Source of the DNA: Sipunculus nudus
Lineage: Eukaryota > Annelida > Sipuncula > Golfingiida > Sipunculidae
Length of the DNA stretch: 64,000 nucleotides
Reading direction: 5' to 3'
NCBI GenBank assembly: GCA_026874595.1
Contig: CM049315.1
Location: 71,779,416-71,843,415 of the forward strand
Part shown: positions 1-10,984 of the stretch, in pieces
Layout: every line of letters begins with the position of its first letter
Position numbering within the stretch: the first letter of the stretch is position 1
The notes under the pieces: model-generated
The model's database searches: none
What the model was told of the DNA's origin: nothing
The model's input: the letters and a program-made list of their open reading frames with translations, nothing else
Translations under genes and position numbers: made by a program

Positions 1-415
1 AGACTGCCTAATATCAAAACCACTGATCTGACTTTAATCATAAATAATATACATATTTTTCATTCTCTATGCACATGCCAGAATGATGTCAGTATTGCGT
101 AATTGTTTTAAGTTATGGGCCCAAACATAATGCACTTTGTAAAAAATCAAGAAATATATTTACTCCCTTAACAAGGGGATTGCTGAAGCTAGAGATTTTT
201 TGTCAGGGATGTAACATTATTTAATCAAGATTCAATTGAATACCCGAAATTAGTTATGAATTTTTCAAATTTTATAAGTTATTAGTATAAATGTAAAATT
301 AATAACTTAAATTTTGCCCAACTTTGACCATGGCACATTTGTTTCCTGTGAGCACTGTTGATATAATTTTCATATCATGCACACATAAGGATTTCAGCTT
401 TTAAGTTTAGAAAGC
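1..415 (+). repeat. Dispersed repeat, direct copy of 61143-61560
   Basis: This stretch matches 61143-61560 base for base over long runs in the same orientation, for example the shared blocks CTAATATCAAAACCACT, AAGTTATGGGCCCAAA and CCCAACTTTGACCATGGCAC. Differences are scattered substitutions and small indels, as between old copies of one repeat. The left end is cut by the window edge. At the other copy the repeat follows a CCGTCC-rich stretch resembling the start of the Helitron-like elements here, so it may be the interior of one. Confidence 0.75.
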
Positions 416-1660
416 TGAAAGGAATTGGCCAAAAATTGTAGCTTTTATAAATGTTTTTATGAGACCCTGTCAGACTTTGGCTCTCTCCAGCCCCTCTTGA
501 GTCACCTGTATGTTGACCTTGTTGAACTTTCAGCAAATTATGCTTGCTTGAGGCGAGGCATACAGGGGAATCCAGGCAGCTTATGGCCAGCCACAGTTGA
601 TCCAGGTGTCCAACCCAACTCATCTAGTAGTTTTAAACAACTACATAACAATAAACAATAGATTAATAAATTTTTATTGGTTTTAAATAAAAAATTAAAG
701 AAAAATAGAAAAGGAATTTGTTAGTTTATAATAACAGGAAATTAACTTTCAGTTACTGATGATATAAGAATCTTGTATCGATGGATAGAATGTCACATAT
801 TCCAAATAACACCATGCAGTCACCTATGGTATTTTTCAGTTCAATTTTAATGATAAAGAAGTAAATCATATCATTCATTACTAATCATTAGGGATCATAT
901 GATGGAAATTAATGATAGACAAAGATGCAGTTGATAATATTAATCTAGATTCCTACTGTGTCTAGTGTGTACATTGATGTGAAATTAGTCCAAAATGAAT
1001 TTATTACAGTTATTTTTTAATATAAATAAAAGCCATAAAACCAGGTACTTATGATCATTATTTAAATGTGTGAATTTTGTATATTCTGGATTCTCAACAT
1101 CATTGTTTGGTGAAAACTTAATAAATACCAGTCATGGTGCGAATACTTTGTAATTGTATTTAAATACGAATATGATTATGTACTCCATTATAAAATTTCT
1201 TGCATAAAGAATGGGAATTCAGGTAAAAATGAAAGTATATGAATACCAGTGCAAATACTTTCAAAATGTATTCATGAATGCATTCATGAATATATTCTTT
1301 AATATTATTTTAATAATCATTTCAGTTATATTTCATTTTAAAAAATCATATGATTCTCTTATTATTTAAAAAAAAAAATAATATTTGGGACAATATTTGT
1401 AATTTTTTTTAATTAATAGTTAAACCCTTATATTATATATTCTGCTTATAAGTTATATGGCCAAGTCAAAATCTGTGTGACAATAGCACTCCATTTGTTA
1501 ATAAAATAAATGAAATCAATCCTTTTCCCTGTCTCCAAAGGTACTATCAAAATCATACATAAGCTAAACAACAACAACTCATAATACAGCTTATATTTAT
1601 TACCACACAAAACCAGCATGTGCCTCATTTCTAAATAATATTTTTTTATCATATATAACA
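416..1660. other. Non-coding AT-rich stretch; weak exon-like segment at 532-604
   Basis: No supported gene. Within it, 532-604 has an acceptor-like end (TTGAACTTTCAG) before it, a donor-like CAG/GTGTCC after it, one frame open throughout, and base composition richer in G+C than its flanks. It could be an upstream exon of the plus-strand gene whose last exons start at 6310, but nothing links them and the peptide is not recognised. The rest is AT-rich with no structure seen. Confidence 0.3.
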
Positions 1661-1974
1661 GCTGAGCGTCGTGACCCATAGGTCCCTTGTTTGATACCTT
1701 TAAAGATGTGGTTATCTGTCAACAGGGTACAAATCGCAACATCTGGACCTAGAATCTTCATTCTTGTCATGCAAGAAGGCCCATGAAAAGTGCCTGTTAC
1801 CCATATCCTTCCAGCTATAGGACTCCAAAGTATCCCTCAGAATAATGGACAATTTGATACAAAAGCTGAAGTATCTGAACAACTAATGGGGAGATCACCA
1901 TGATTCTTTGCATGGATATTGATGTTTGTAAGTGTTTTTATTAGTTTCTGCAGACTGGTGGAGCCACCTGTATT
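1661..1974 (+). mobile_element. Helitron-like (HINE/pearl type) 3' end joined to internal repeat unit
   Basis: CAGCTGAGCGTC, a near-palindrome at 1672-1685 and a terminal CTTG at 1686-1689 form the same 3' end as at 3457-3490, 4525-4557 and 48841-48871. Immediately after it begins sequence (GATACCTTTAAAGATGTGG onward) that is normally internal to the element, up to a degenerate copy of the GGTGGCGCCACC motif near 1959. So one element's end abuts another's interior. Confidence 0.6.
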
Positions 1975-3300
1975 TTTGTACCCGCCAAAACGAAGTTTTG
2001 TGGATACTATGTTTTTGACCGGGTTCCTCCGCCGTTGCCGCATTCGTTTCCAGAGAGCTCCTCTGGGACTTGATTTTATCAGCTTTCCAAGCTCATATCT
2101 CGGGAACCGTTTGACTGATCAGGAAATAAAATTTATACTAATGTAGCCTTTGGACAGCTCTATAACATACACAAAAAATGGTGGCGCCACCTGTAACCAT
2201 GTTTGCACAGTGTCCATCTGTTCATCTGCCTTTGGTTAAAACCACTCATATCTCTGCAGTGAATTGACTAATTCACCTGAAATTCGGCATGCGTATACAT
2301 CCTGGATAGCTTTCTTAATTTTATGACAGGTGGCGCCACCTACATTCTCATTCATGCTGATGACATCCAAGCTCATATTTCGGGAACCGTTTGACCGATC
2401 GGGCCAAAATTTTGCATGTATATAGATCTAACATAGCTCTTTATCATACGCTAAACTGGTGGCGCCACCTGCAACCATTTTTGCACAGCGTCTGTCTGTT
2501 TGTCTGCCGTGCAATAAAGTCACTCATATCTCGGCAGTGGTTTGACATATCTGCCTAAAATTTTGCAGTTTTATACATCCTGGATAGCTTTCTTGATTTT
2601 ATGACAGGTGGCACCACCTACATTCTCGTTCACGCTAATGACATCCAAGCTCATATCTCGGGAACCGTTTGACCGATCGGGCCAAAATTTTGCATGTGTA
2701 TAGATCTAACATAGCTCTTTAACATACACAAAACTGGTGGCACCACCTGCAACCATTTTTGCACATTTTGCACAGCGTCTGTCTGTTGGTCTGCTGTGGC
2801 CTAAAATCACTCATTTCTCTGTAGTGGTTTGACATAACTGCCTAAAATTTTGCAGGTTTATACATCCTGGATAGCTTTCTTGATTTTATGACAGGTGGCG
2901 CCACCTACATTCTAGTTAACGCTGCACACATCCAAGCTAATATCTCATGAACCATTTGACCGATTGGGCCAAAATTGTGCTTGTGTTTAGATCTCACATA
3001 GGTCTTTATCATACACAAAACTGCAACCATTTTTGCACAGCGTCTGTCTGTTTGTCTGCCGTGGGCTAAAATCACTCATATCCATGTAGTGGTTTGACTT
3101 TTCTGCCTAAAATTTTGCATATGTATACAACTTGGACAGCTTTCTGGATTTGTGGTAGGTTGCACAACCTACATACACATTTAGGCTGCAGACATCCATG
3201 CTAATATGCAACATACCTCACTCTGTTTCCCCTTGCCACTCAATCCATGCCTCACTTCACTCTGATTTTGGCAGATACACGTAGTCACTTGTCGGCTACC
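1975..3300 (+). mobile_element. Second Helitron-like family, tandem-unit copy
   Basis: The head (GCCAAAACGAAGTTTTGTGG hairpin, then GATACTATGTTTTTGACCGG and CCGCCG) resembles the head of the element at 62063. It is followed by repeated blocks of about 280-290 bp, each with the phrases CTCATATCTCGGGAACCGTTTGACC and CATCCTGGATAGCTTTCTTG. The 12-bp palindrome GGTGGCGCCACC, or one-base variants, sits at 2180, 2329, 2458, 2607, 2736 and 2894. No protein is encoded. Confidence 0.65.
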
Positions 3301-4560
3301 CGTATTCTAGTTTTTAAAGTTTACACATTTTTTCTCTATTTTTCAGATATATAAAAACAGACTAAATCTTGGCCTGTTGGTTAATCTGTTTGATGCTTCA
3401 GTTGAATGGGTATCTACCATTATGATGATAAAATTTCCTTTTGTGAATCTCTTCCCAGTCAGCTGAGCGTCATGACCCATGGGTCACTTGTTTTTCTCTA
3501 TTTTTGAGACCTTTAAAAATGTGGACATCTGTCAACAGGGCACAAATCGTGAAGACTGGACCTAGAATCTTTGTTCTTGACATTCTGAGAGACCTATGAA
3601 AAGTCTCCATGGAAACCAGAAATTAGGTCTCTGTTACCCATATCCTTGGAGCTATGGGGCCCCAAAATACCCCCAGAATAGTCAAAAATTTTATACAAAA
3701 ACTTCAATATCTCATTAACTGCATCACTGATTGTCATGATTTTTGGCATACATGTTGATCATGAGATGTTCCTGCAGACTGGTGGCGCCACCTGTATTTT
3801 TCGATTTTTTACGAATTTTTTTCTCTATTTTTGAGATCTTTAAAAATGTGGACATCTGTTAACAGAGCACAAATCGTAAAGACTGGATCTAGAATCTTCA
3901 TTCTTGACATTCTGAGAGACCTATGAATAGTCTCCATGGAAACCAGAAATTAGGTCTCTGTTACCCATATCCTTCAAGCTATGGGGCCCCATATTGATCA
4001 TGAGATGTTTCATCAGTTTCAGCAGACTGGGTGCACCACCTCTATTTTTTTCAAATTTTTACGAATTATTTTCTCTATTTTTGAGACCTTTATCTGTCAA
4101 CAGGGTACAAATTGTAACAACTGGACCTAGAATCTTTATTCTTGTCATGCAAGGAGGCCCATGAAAAGTGTCTGTGGAAACCTGAAATTAGGTCTCTGTT
4201 ACCCATATCCTAAAAGCTATAGGACTCCAAAGTATCCCTCAAAATAATGGAAAATTTGATACAAAAGCTGAAGTAGCTGAACAACTTATCCAGAGACCAC
4301 CATGCTTTTTTGCATGGATATTGGCCATTAAGTGTTTTTATTAGTTTCTGCAGACTGGTGGAACCACCTGTATTTTTTTAAAGTTTACACATTTTTCCTC
4401 TATTTTTGAGATATATTAATACAGACACAATCTCAGCCTGTTGGTTAATCTGTTTGATGCTTCAGTTCAATGGTTATATACTACCATTCTGATGATAAAA
4501 TTTCCTTTTGCAAATCTCTTCCCAGTCAGCTGAGCGTCATGACGCATGGGTCACTTGTTT
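3301..4560 (+). mobile_element. Helitron-like (HINE/pearl type) family 1, duplicated 3' ends
   Basis: Two copies of a roughly 190-bp 3' segment (3300-3490 and 4370-4560) share the phrase CCTGTTGGTTAATCTGTTTG and end in AGTCAGCTGAGCGTCATGAC with a terminal CTTG. The first carries the perfect palindrome TGACCCATGGGTCA at 3473-3486; the second differs by one base (4540-4553). Between them lie internal units (phrases CAGGGCACAAATCGT, CCTGAAATTAGGTCTCTG; palindrome motif at 3781-3792). No open reading frame of note. Confidence 0.7.
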
Positions 4561-4850
4561 TATGTCCTGGAGTCAACCAGGCCTGGTAACTACTGCACCT
4601 TGGGACCCAGGTTGCGTAAACATCTCCATTGCTGGGTCATACCACCAAGGAACACCCTAAAGGCAAAAATTGATTGTGAGTGACACAAGGTGGTTTTGCA
4701 TGGCCTCCTGATTAAGCCTGCAAAGCGCTCACCCTGAATGGGGGCCGACCATGAAAAATCTCACCGCCTCAGCTGAGATTCAAACTCATGATCTCCTGGC
4801 TTTGAGTCCTTTGCTCTACCCCTGAGCCACAGAAGGCAGTAGTACTGTTA
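4561..4850 (-). mobile_element. tRNA-derived SINE
   Basis: Read on the minus strand, positions 4829-4812 give TGGCTCAGGGGTAGAGCA, a good match to a tRNA A box, and 4787-4775 give GAGTTTGAATCTC, a good B box. Their order and spacing fit a tRNA head used as an internal RNA polymerase III promoter. The remainder (about 4561-4760) is unrelated body sequence. It is not a working tRNA gene: no proper acceptor stem was seen. Probably a SINE of a mollusc tRNA-derived family; exact ends uncertain. Confidence 0.65.
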
Positions 4851-5014
4851 ACTTCTCAATTGTCATGATATCATGATCTGGTACACAAGGTTTGGTACAC
4901 AAACATGCCCTTTTAGGATTATTTTCGTAAGATTATGGCATCACATTGGTCTTTCTAGGGAACAGAAGATAAAATATGGGAAGTATTTCAAATGATAGAG
5001 ACACACACTATTTG

Positions 5015-5321
5015 ACTCCTCCTGGGGGGGGGGGGGTATGCATCCCATTTATGTGTGTTTGTTTGTGTTTGTTCACAATATAATCACATAATCCCATGAA
5101 ATTTCCAGGGCACTTCAGAAATGCATGGGCCAGTGAAGTATCGATCAGATTTTGGTGTAGGTCTGGCTCATAATCTGGATCCAGGAAGGACTTCCAGGAA
5201 TATTCACAAATGTGTGGTCACAGATGTACAATTAAACCTTGGAATATGGGCCAATAAGTGATTGAAAAACTTGACATTAAGGACCACTAGCATGGCTCAG
5301 AATGAGAATGCATATTTCTAG
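5015..5321 (+). mobile_element. Helitron-like family 3, full-length-looking copy
   Basis: Starts near a G-tract (5024-5036), then GTATGCATCCC, TTTGTTCACAATATAATC, CCCATGAAATTTCCAGGG, GATTTTGGTGTAGGTCTGG and ends ATTTCTAGTT with CTAG at 5318-5321. The same order of phrases is found at 21401-21560, 22785-23003 and, reversed, 45167-45492. CTAG before T is the usual 3' end of Helitron-like elements. The 3' hairpin is poorly kept here. Non-coding. Confidence 0.6.
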
Positions 5322-6309
5322 TTGTACCTTTTTTCTGCCTGTGTTACATTAACATCTGGTGTTGAATCATGGTGTTCCTTCAATTTAGAGTATTTGGAAC
5401 ATATATTCCCCTACTTGTTTTGTTAAGGAAAAAACCTCTTCCTGACCTTCACGAATAATGTTGAAGAAAGGTTATGTGTTCACTGATGCTTGTCTGTCAG
5501 TCTGTTTGTTTGTCAGTACAATGTATCTAAGCTTTGCTATGAATTTCAGTGATATTTTATGGAAGGATAGGCAATGAGCCATGGAACAATTAATTAAACC
5601 TTTAGGCATACAGGTTAATTTTTGTGGGGGATGTGGATTAGGATCCACATTTTGGTTGATGTATGTGCTCTCTCTGTGCTTTTCATTTTCTAGTTGTGGT
5701 TGATATGTGTAAGTCTCAGTAAGACAGATTTGATGCTTAACTTAAGCTATGTTTCTATGTGTTCATATATGCATATATATGTGTGAAAAACAGCTGTGGC
5801 TCCATACATGCGTATATGTGTGAACTGGCAGATGTATATTTATATTAATATAGAGGATCTGGCAGGTCTTCCCAAATAAGGAGGGATCCTTGAGTGATGT
5901 TTTGTTAAGGGGTCTTCTAAACTTCATGCAGGCCCTAATCATATGTGTGAAAATCTCTCATGTGATGATGAAAAAAGTTACAAAACTAAAAATCTTCATT
6001 TTCACTAATGCAGGCCTCAGCTATATGGTTGGTTCTTAAATTATGGTACTCAACAACCTGTGTTTTCATTCACCTATCTGCCCTTATTCGCAAGTTTATT
6101 TGTGTATTTGTTCCATAACAGATGTTTCCATCAACTTATTTGGTTTATATTCCCATATTCATTTAGGCATATGTGACTGCACATTTGTGAATATTCCTGG
6201 AAACCCTTCCTTGATCAGGGTCATGAGTTGGACACACACCAAAATTTAATTCAGTTAACTTAAATCTGTTCCAGTGAGTTCTCACAGGATCCTGTTTTAA
6301 ATTTTCCAG
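5322..6309. other. Non-coding stretch upstream of the first visible exon
   Basis: Ordinary AT-rich sequence ending in a polypyrimidine-poor but usable acceptor (TTTTAAATTTTCCAG) at 6309. It is presumably intron of the plus-strand gene that follows. No other feature seen. Confidence 0.4.
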
Positions 6310-6502
6310 TCAGAACAGCACTTGCTGCCCGAGATGTTCAGCCAGTTTAACCGGAGGAGGGAGAGGCAGGAAGAGAGGAGACAGGGAACATCTGTGGATG
6401 AGGTGGATGAGAAAGGATTCAGGGAAAACACAAAGTTCTACCGTGGCATGGGAGCACAGAGGAGCTACAGTCACCAAGATGCTCCACATAGAATGGAAAA
6501 GA
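6310..6502 (+). CDS. Gene 1, antepenultimate visible exon (unknown protein)
   Basis: An internal coding exon of a plus-strand gene. It follows an acceptor ending TTTTCCAG and stops at a strong donor, AAAAGA/GTAAGTCT. The reading frame enters at phase 0 and leaves one base over, which the next exon completes as an arginine codon. The 64 residues include a charged run (MFSQFNRRRERQEERRQ) and then polar sequence, with no domain that I recognise. No start codon context exists here, so the N-terminus lies further upstream, possibly outside the window. Together with 7977-8539 and 9747-9929 it makes a 312-residue C-terminus with an unbroken frame across two introns, which is the main evidence that the gene is real. 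Function unknown; family not recognised. Confidence 0.75.
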
Positions 6503-6566
6503 GTAAGTCTTACCAAGGTCTTACCAATGCTAGTCCATTCCACCAGAGCTTTCAATACATTTTTAG

Positions 6567-7966
6567 CTCAGCTGACTGTAAGTCATCTGGACTACAGTGA
6601 TCACCCTTTGTTTGCCATCTGTCTGGGAATCTGGTTGTCCGTTAACAGGGCATAATTTGTCACCATTGAATCTAGAAACTTCTTACCTAACATAAAGGCA
6701 GGTATTAGGCCAATTTCCTGGGAAACCCGGAATTGGGTCACAGTGGCCTAAATTCTGTAAGCTACAGACTGAAAACTTAATTTTGAGCATCCTGAAAGTC
6801 TGGCAGGCAAAATGTTAAAAATTAGACCTGAAAACTTATACCTTAAAATCCAGGGAGGTCTTTGTAAAGTCTTCTTTGAAACATGAAATTTTGTAACTTT
6901 GACCTACATGCTGGGAGCTATTAAAAAAATCATGATTTGAGCACCCTGAAAGTCAGATGGGCACAAATTGTAACCGTGGGACCAACAATCTTCTAAGAGG
7001 GAGGTCCCAGTAAAATGTTTTTTGTACACTGAAATAATGTCATGGTGCACTATATTCTGTAAACTATGAGCAATAAACAATATTGTAACACTCTTAAAAG
7101 TCAGACATGGCACAAATTGTAACAGTTGAAATTAGAAACTTCATGCCTGAAATCCTAGGGGTTCTGATAGAGGCTCATTTGCTACCTGAAATAAATGGTT
7201 ATCATCTAGCTATATTCTCAAAGCCATGTAAGAAAATATGTTTTGAGTAATGTGAAAGTGAGAACGCAATAAATTGTAATAGTTGGACCTAGGAACTTAA
7301 AATGTTACAATCCTGGTGCGCCTGGATAAATCTCCTGGGAAAATCATAAAGTTAGTCACTGTAACCTATATACTACCAGCTATGAGTAAGAAAAATGATT
7401 TTTAGCATGCTGAAAGTCAGTCATAGCACAAATCAAAACTGTTGGACTTCTTTCTTAGGATCCATAGAGTTACTGGTTAAATATTCTTGAAAATCTTAAA
7501 TTAGGTCAGTCTGACCTATACTATGCAAAATATGAACAATAACAATATTTTAACCACTCCGGAAGTCATTCGACCAAGTCTTTCAAGGTTGCTTAACAGA
7601 TGTTTTGCATTAGATCATAAATTAAAATAATATGCCACACATTTAAATATTTTGGTATGTAGAGTTTGGTCTAATTAAAAAAAAAAACACTTTTAATAAA
7701 ATGTTTAATGTCACAGATGTCATGCACTTTAATATATATACACTGAGAAAAGTGTAAAAGTTGCAGATGCAGATCATTTGTACCATGCTTTTGTTGATCT
7801 CATGTCCTATTTTAAGTAAACTTACCTCCACATTTAAATAAAGGGTCAATAAAAATTTGCATGTTAAAAGATTTTTATTTGAATATGCCATTCAGTTTTA
7901 ACATATATCTTTTGCACATGATGTCATCAGCTGAGCATCATGACCTGTTGGTCAGTAGCATTTGTT
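6567..7966 (+). mobile_element. Helitron-like (HINE/pearl type) family 1 element filling an intron
   Basis: The 5' end AGCTCAGCTGACTGTAAGTC at 6567 equals the 5' end of the copy at 46611, and the 3' end CAGCTGAGCATCATGACC with the stem-loop TGACC-TGTT-GGTCA at 7941-7954 matches the family's 3' end. Between are about six degenerate units of roughly 155 bp, each with a phrase like GGCACAAATTGTAACAGTTG (6650, 6963, 7110, 7265, 7418). The element occupies nearly the whole intron 6503-7976; its 3' end is about ten bases from the splice acceptor. Confidence 0.75.
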
Positions 7967-7976
7967 TTCTTTTCAG

Positions 7977-8539
7977 GGGTAACCCCAACAAGATCTAGTG
8001 TTAGTCCACCATCACAAATGCCCACAAGCAGATCTCAGCAGGAAGACAGGGCAGCAGAAGGGAACCGGGGAATGCAATCACAAAACATCCAGCTTGCATC
8101 AAATAGTACCTCTTTTGGCAATGACACTGAACACTCTCCACTTCAGAAACATAACGCACATCATGGGCACCAGAATACGCCTTCCCATAATTCCAGTTTC
8201 CCCAAAACATCAGAGAGCACAGTCCAAGCTTCCAAAAGAGTAATTAATAATGGTAGTGGAGATCATCTTATTTCCAGTTCTACTGCACCAAGAGAAGAAC
8301 CAGCACCTTCCAGTCAAACCAGTTCTCGTTTAGCAGCCATGGAGGCTGCAGCAACTTGCCATGGTCACTTTGGTTCAAGGTTGAACCATGATACTATGTA
8401 TGATTCAATCAGCATTTCTCGTTCCCCTGAGCTAGGTTTACATGTATTACATGAAGACGGTCTCCACCCTGCACAGCAGTATGAACGGGGCATCGGCAGA
8501 GGAAATCTACTCCCTCCAAGCAACGTTTCTCATGGCTTT
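7977..8539 (+). CDS. Gene 1, penultimate exon (unknown protein)
   Basis: The largest visible exon of gene 1. It follows a strong acceptor (TTTGTTTTCTTTTCAG) and ends at the donor GGCTTT/GTAAGTGTT. Two bases complete the arginine codon from 6502, then 187 codons read to a phase-0 exit. The protein is rich in Ser, Gln, Asn, His, Pro and Thr (for example TPTRSSVSPPSQMPTSRSQQ near its start), with no Cys cluster, no membrane segment and no recognisable fold. This composition is typical of long disordered tails of regulatory or scaffold proteins, which is inference only. The frame remains open upstream to 7940, but those bases are intron and the end of a mobile element. Confidence 0.8.
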
Positions 8540-9746
8540 GTAAGTGTTTAACTCCTCAAGGGACCTCATCACTTACCAGACATGTAAAATACAGTGAACC
8601 CCGTCTTGGGCATCCTCAAGGAAGGGAAACCACCCCCTGTTAATGACTATTTTTCCATAATTGGATAGTTTTCTAGTGAACACCTGCATAATGCGACAAG
8701 CCACCTCCAAATTTCTGTAAAATGTTATATTTTTCACATGTTTGTATGACAAATTTCAAACTCAGTTTTGCTTATGATTAATTTTTTTCTTAGTTCTTTG
8801 TTTTGTTCTCAAATATTTGTCATTACTTTTCTGCATTGTTTAATTTCCTGCATTATTTGGGTAGTACTGCCCATTAAGCTCCCATCATGCATCATCCATG
8901 TTATGACCAGGACCAGTTTTATCAATAGTGAGACAATACTCCAAAGCAACTGACATGAACACTGTAAAATATTGAGTAAGATAATTACATTAACAACACA
9001 GATGATGCAGGAGTTTCTTCTGTTCCAGTTTTGATGAGATAATATGGATCTAAGTGGGGGATAACATGGAACTAAGTAGGACATAACATGGATCTAAGTG
9101 GGAGATAACATGGAACTAAGTGGGGGATAACATGGAACTAAGTGGGGGATAACATGGAACTAAGTGGGGGATAACATGGATCTAAGTGGGGAAACTGTTA
9201 AGAGAAAAAAAATAGAACATGATATAAGGGCAGGTGTTAGTCATTAAAAAAATAATACTTGTTGATCATGGTTATTACTTTTATTACATATATTTAGTGA
9301 TGTGCAAATCAGTTGATTGTATTGGTGATTGGTTGTATTCTTTTATAATCAATTAAATCATATGCATTTTTGCATAATCGATCACAAAAGATTATGTATG
9401 CAAAGAAGTCATATTATCCCAGTCAAATAGTCTTAATCTCCCAGAGAGATCAGAAAGATAGGGCACAAAACGTGGAACAGCATTTAAACTTAACCTTGTG
9501 CAATGAAGGAGTGTAAACAAACCGGCCATTACCTTGATGTTTCAGAGTGATGAACAAGTAAGACTTAATTTAATCAGTCATTATTGTAGTTATTAATTCA
9601 ATACAGCATATTTCATGGTAATTTAGATGGATTAGTAATCTATCATCAGTCATATTGTATCTTTCAGCCATTGAATAAGATTTTACAACAGATTCCTACC
9701 ACTAATATCTAGAATAAAATCAGGCTTTCTTATTTTTTCTTTACAG
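8540..9746 (+). other. Intron of gene 1
   Basis: Bounded by GTAAGTG and a pyrimidine-rich acceptor (TTATTTTTTCTTTACAG). It contains the 22-bp minisatellite at 9039-9192 and otherwise plain AT-rich sequence. Confidence 0.75.
9039..9192 (+). repeat. 22-bp minisatellite, seven copies
   Basis: Seven consecutive 22-bp units of the form ATAACATGGAACTAAGTGGG plus two bases. They alternate between GGAACT and GGATCT at the centre and show a few substitutions (first unit ATAATATGG). The register is exact over 154 bp, so it is a recent array. It lies in an intron of gene 1. Confidence 0.95.
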
Positions 9747-9929
9747 AATCCATTACCTAAAGATTCCAGGGAATCAACAGATGTTAGTTCCAGAGTAGGC
9801 CACCAGATGGCAGGAGTGTCAATAGGACCCACCAGACGAGGGGATAATTCCAACACTGCCACAGGAACTGATCATTGTAATCTTATACCCAGCGGCAGGG
9901 CATCCCTCTTAGCAAAGTACCTATCATAA
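9747..9929 (+). CDS. Gene 1, last coding exon with stop
   Basis: Enters at phase 0 after TTTCTTTACAG and reads 60 codons to TAA at 9927-9929. The peptide is again polar (NPLPKDSRESTDVSS near its start) and ends in a short hydrophobic segment, RASLLAKYLS. That end could be a short binding motif, but this is a guess. Sequence after the stop is AT-rich and carries several AATAAA hexamers (for example near 10834 and 10916), so the 3' untranslated region probably extends for about 1 kb or more. Identity unknown. Confidence 0.75.
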   Translation, partial: NPLPKDSRESTDVSSRVGHQMAGVSIGPTRRGDNSNTATGTDHCNLIPSGRASLLAKYLS

Positions 9930-10552
9930 ACACTGCAGATAAATTAACATATAAAGTCTGTTCCATCAAGGTGCCTCTTATGATAATTTTATGATACACT
10001 TGACACAGAACTTGTAGGTTTAAAACAGGAAGCTGTAATAGTAGATTAATGCTGCATTCGTTACCTCTGGGTTTATTACCAGATACAGTGCAAACAACTT
10101 GCAATCGTTCAGTATGCAGTTAACAGAGTAAAAGGCCCAGTGACTGGATGTTTGGGTTGTCATAGTAACCAAACAGGAGCTGACTTACATTGTGTTTTAT
10201 GTCATATTTTAAAATATTATTTGTCACAAAAACTATTACCTGTATTTTCACTAGTAAAGTCTTGGTTTCATTATTTGCTCCCAGGTTGCTGTTATTGCCG
10301 TAGATAAAGGGGAGACCATGTTTTGAATGCTACCTGCCACTTGTCAACTTGTATTTACCATATTACCCAGAGGTAACGAATGCATAGGCCTGATTGACCC
10401 CAAAACATACCTTGCAAATATTGAGAACTACAATTTATTCAATTTCTATGAAAATAATATTTATTTTAAAGATGGTATTGAAGAATAATCCCTCGCAAGT
10501 TCATTTGTCCACAGAACATTTAGCAGCTGCAGATTGGTTGTGTTCTAAATAT

Positions 10553-10705
10553 TTAAAGGTGCCCATTTACCTACTGTTTGTGTATTTATTAATGATCTGA
10601 AGGTAATTTTGGTTGCGCAAAGTTCTTATAAGGCCTTTGTGAAGGATGTATGAACTTGTTTATCAACAACAGGTTTGTAAACATAATTTGAGTACATAGT
10701 ATGTA
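10553..10705 (+). mobile_element. Partial copy of the TTAA-flanked MITE at 11898-12365
   Basis: Begins TTAAAGGTGCCCATTTACCT and shares with 11975-12060 the phrases GTAATTTTGGTTG, AAGTTCTTATAA and TGTATGAACTTGTTTATCAA. The second inverted end is missing, so the copy is truncated or internally deleted. Confidence 0.7.
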
Positions 10706-10783
10706 CAAGTTTTACCTCTTTTGTTGAATGGACTTTATAAGGTTAAACTTAGAGAGCCATGTATAGGCACAATGTCAAGACAG

Positions 10784-10984
10784 AATCCTGTGAAAGGGAC
10801 ATACTGGTTTTAAAATTTTAAAAGTAGAAGAATAAAATTCTGCCAAATGACATGCTTGATTTAAAGATGAGCAATAAAATTTGTAAAAGGGACATGCTGG
10901 ATTTAAATTAAAAGAATAAAATTATTTGAAACGGGATATTCTGGATTTACATTTTAAATAATAAGATTCTGTAAAAGGGACAGT
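10784..10984 (+). repeat. Degenerate tandem repeat, about four units of 45-65 bp
   Basis: Recurring phrases TGTGAAAGGGACATACTGG, TTTGTAAAAGGGACATGCTGG, TTGAAACGGGATATTCTGG and CTGTAAAAGGGACAGTTTGG, separated by AT-rich pieces with AATAAA. Units differ in length, so this is an old array. Confidence 0.65.

Noticed and set aside
375-661. Overlapping 82- and 78-codon open frames on both strands
   Set aside because: No start context, no known domain, overlapping opposite frames and weak splice signals. Only the 532-604 segment was kept as a note.
4761-4838. A functional tRNA gene on the minus strand
   Set aside because: A and B boxes are good, but the acceptor stem and overall cloverleaf do not close and the sequence continues into a SINE body.
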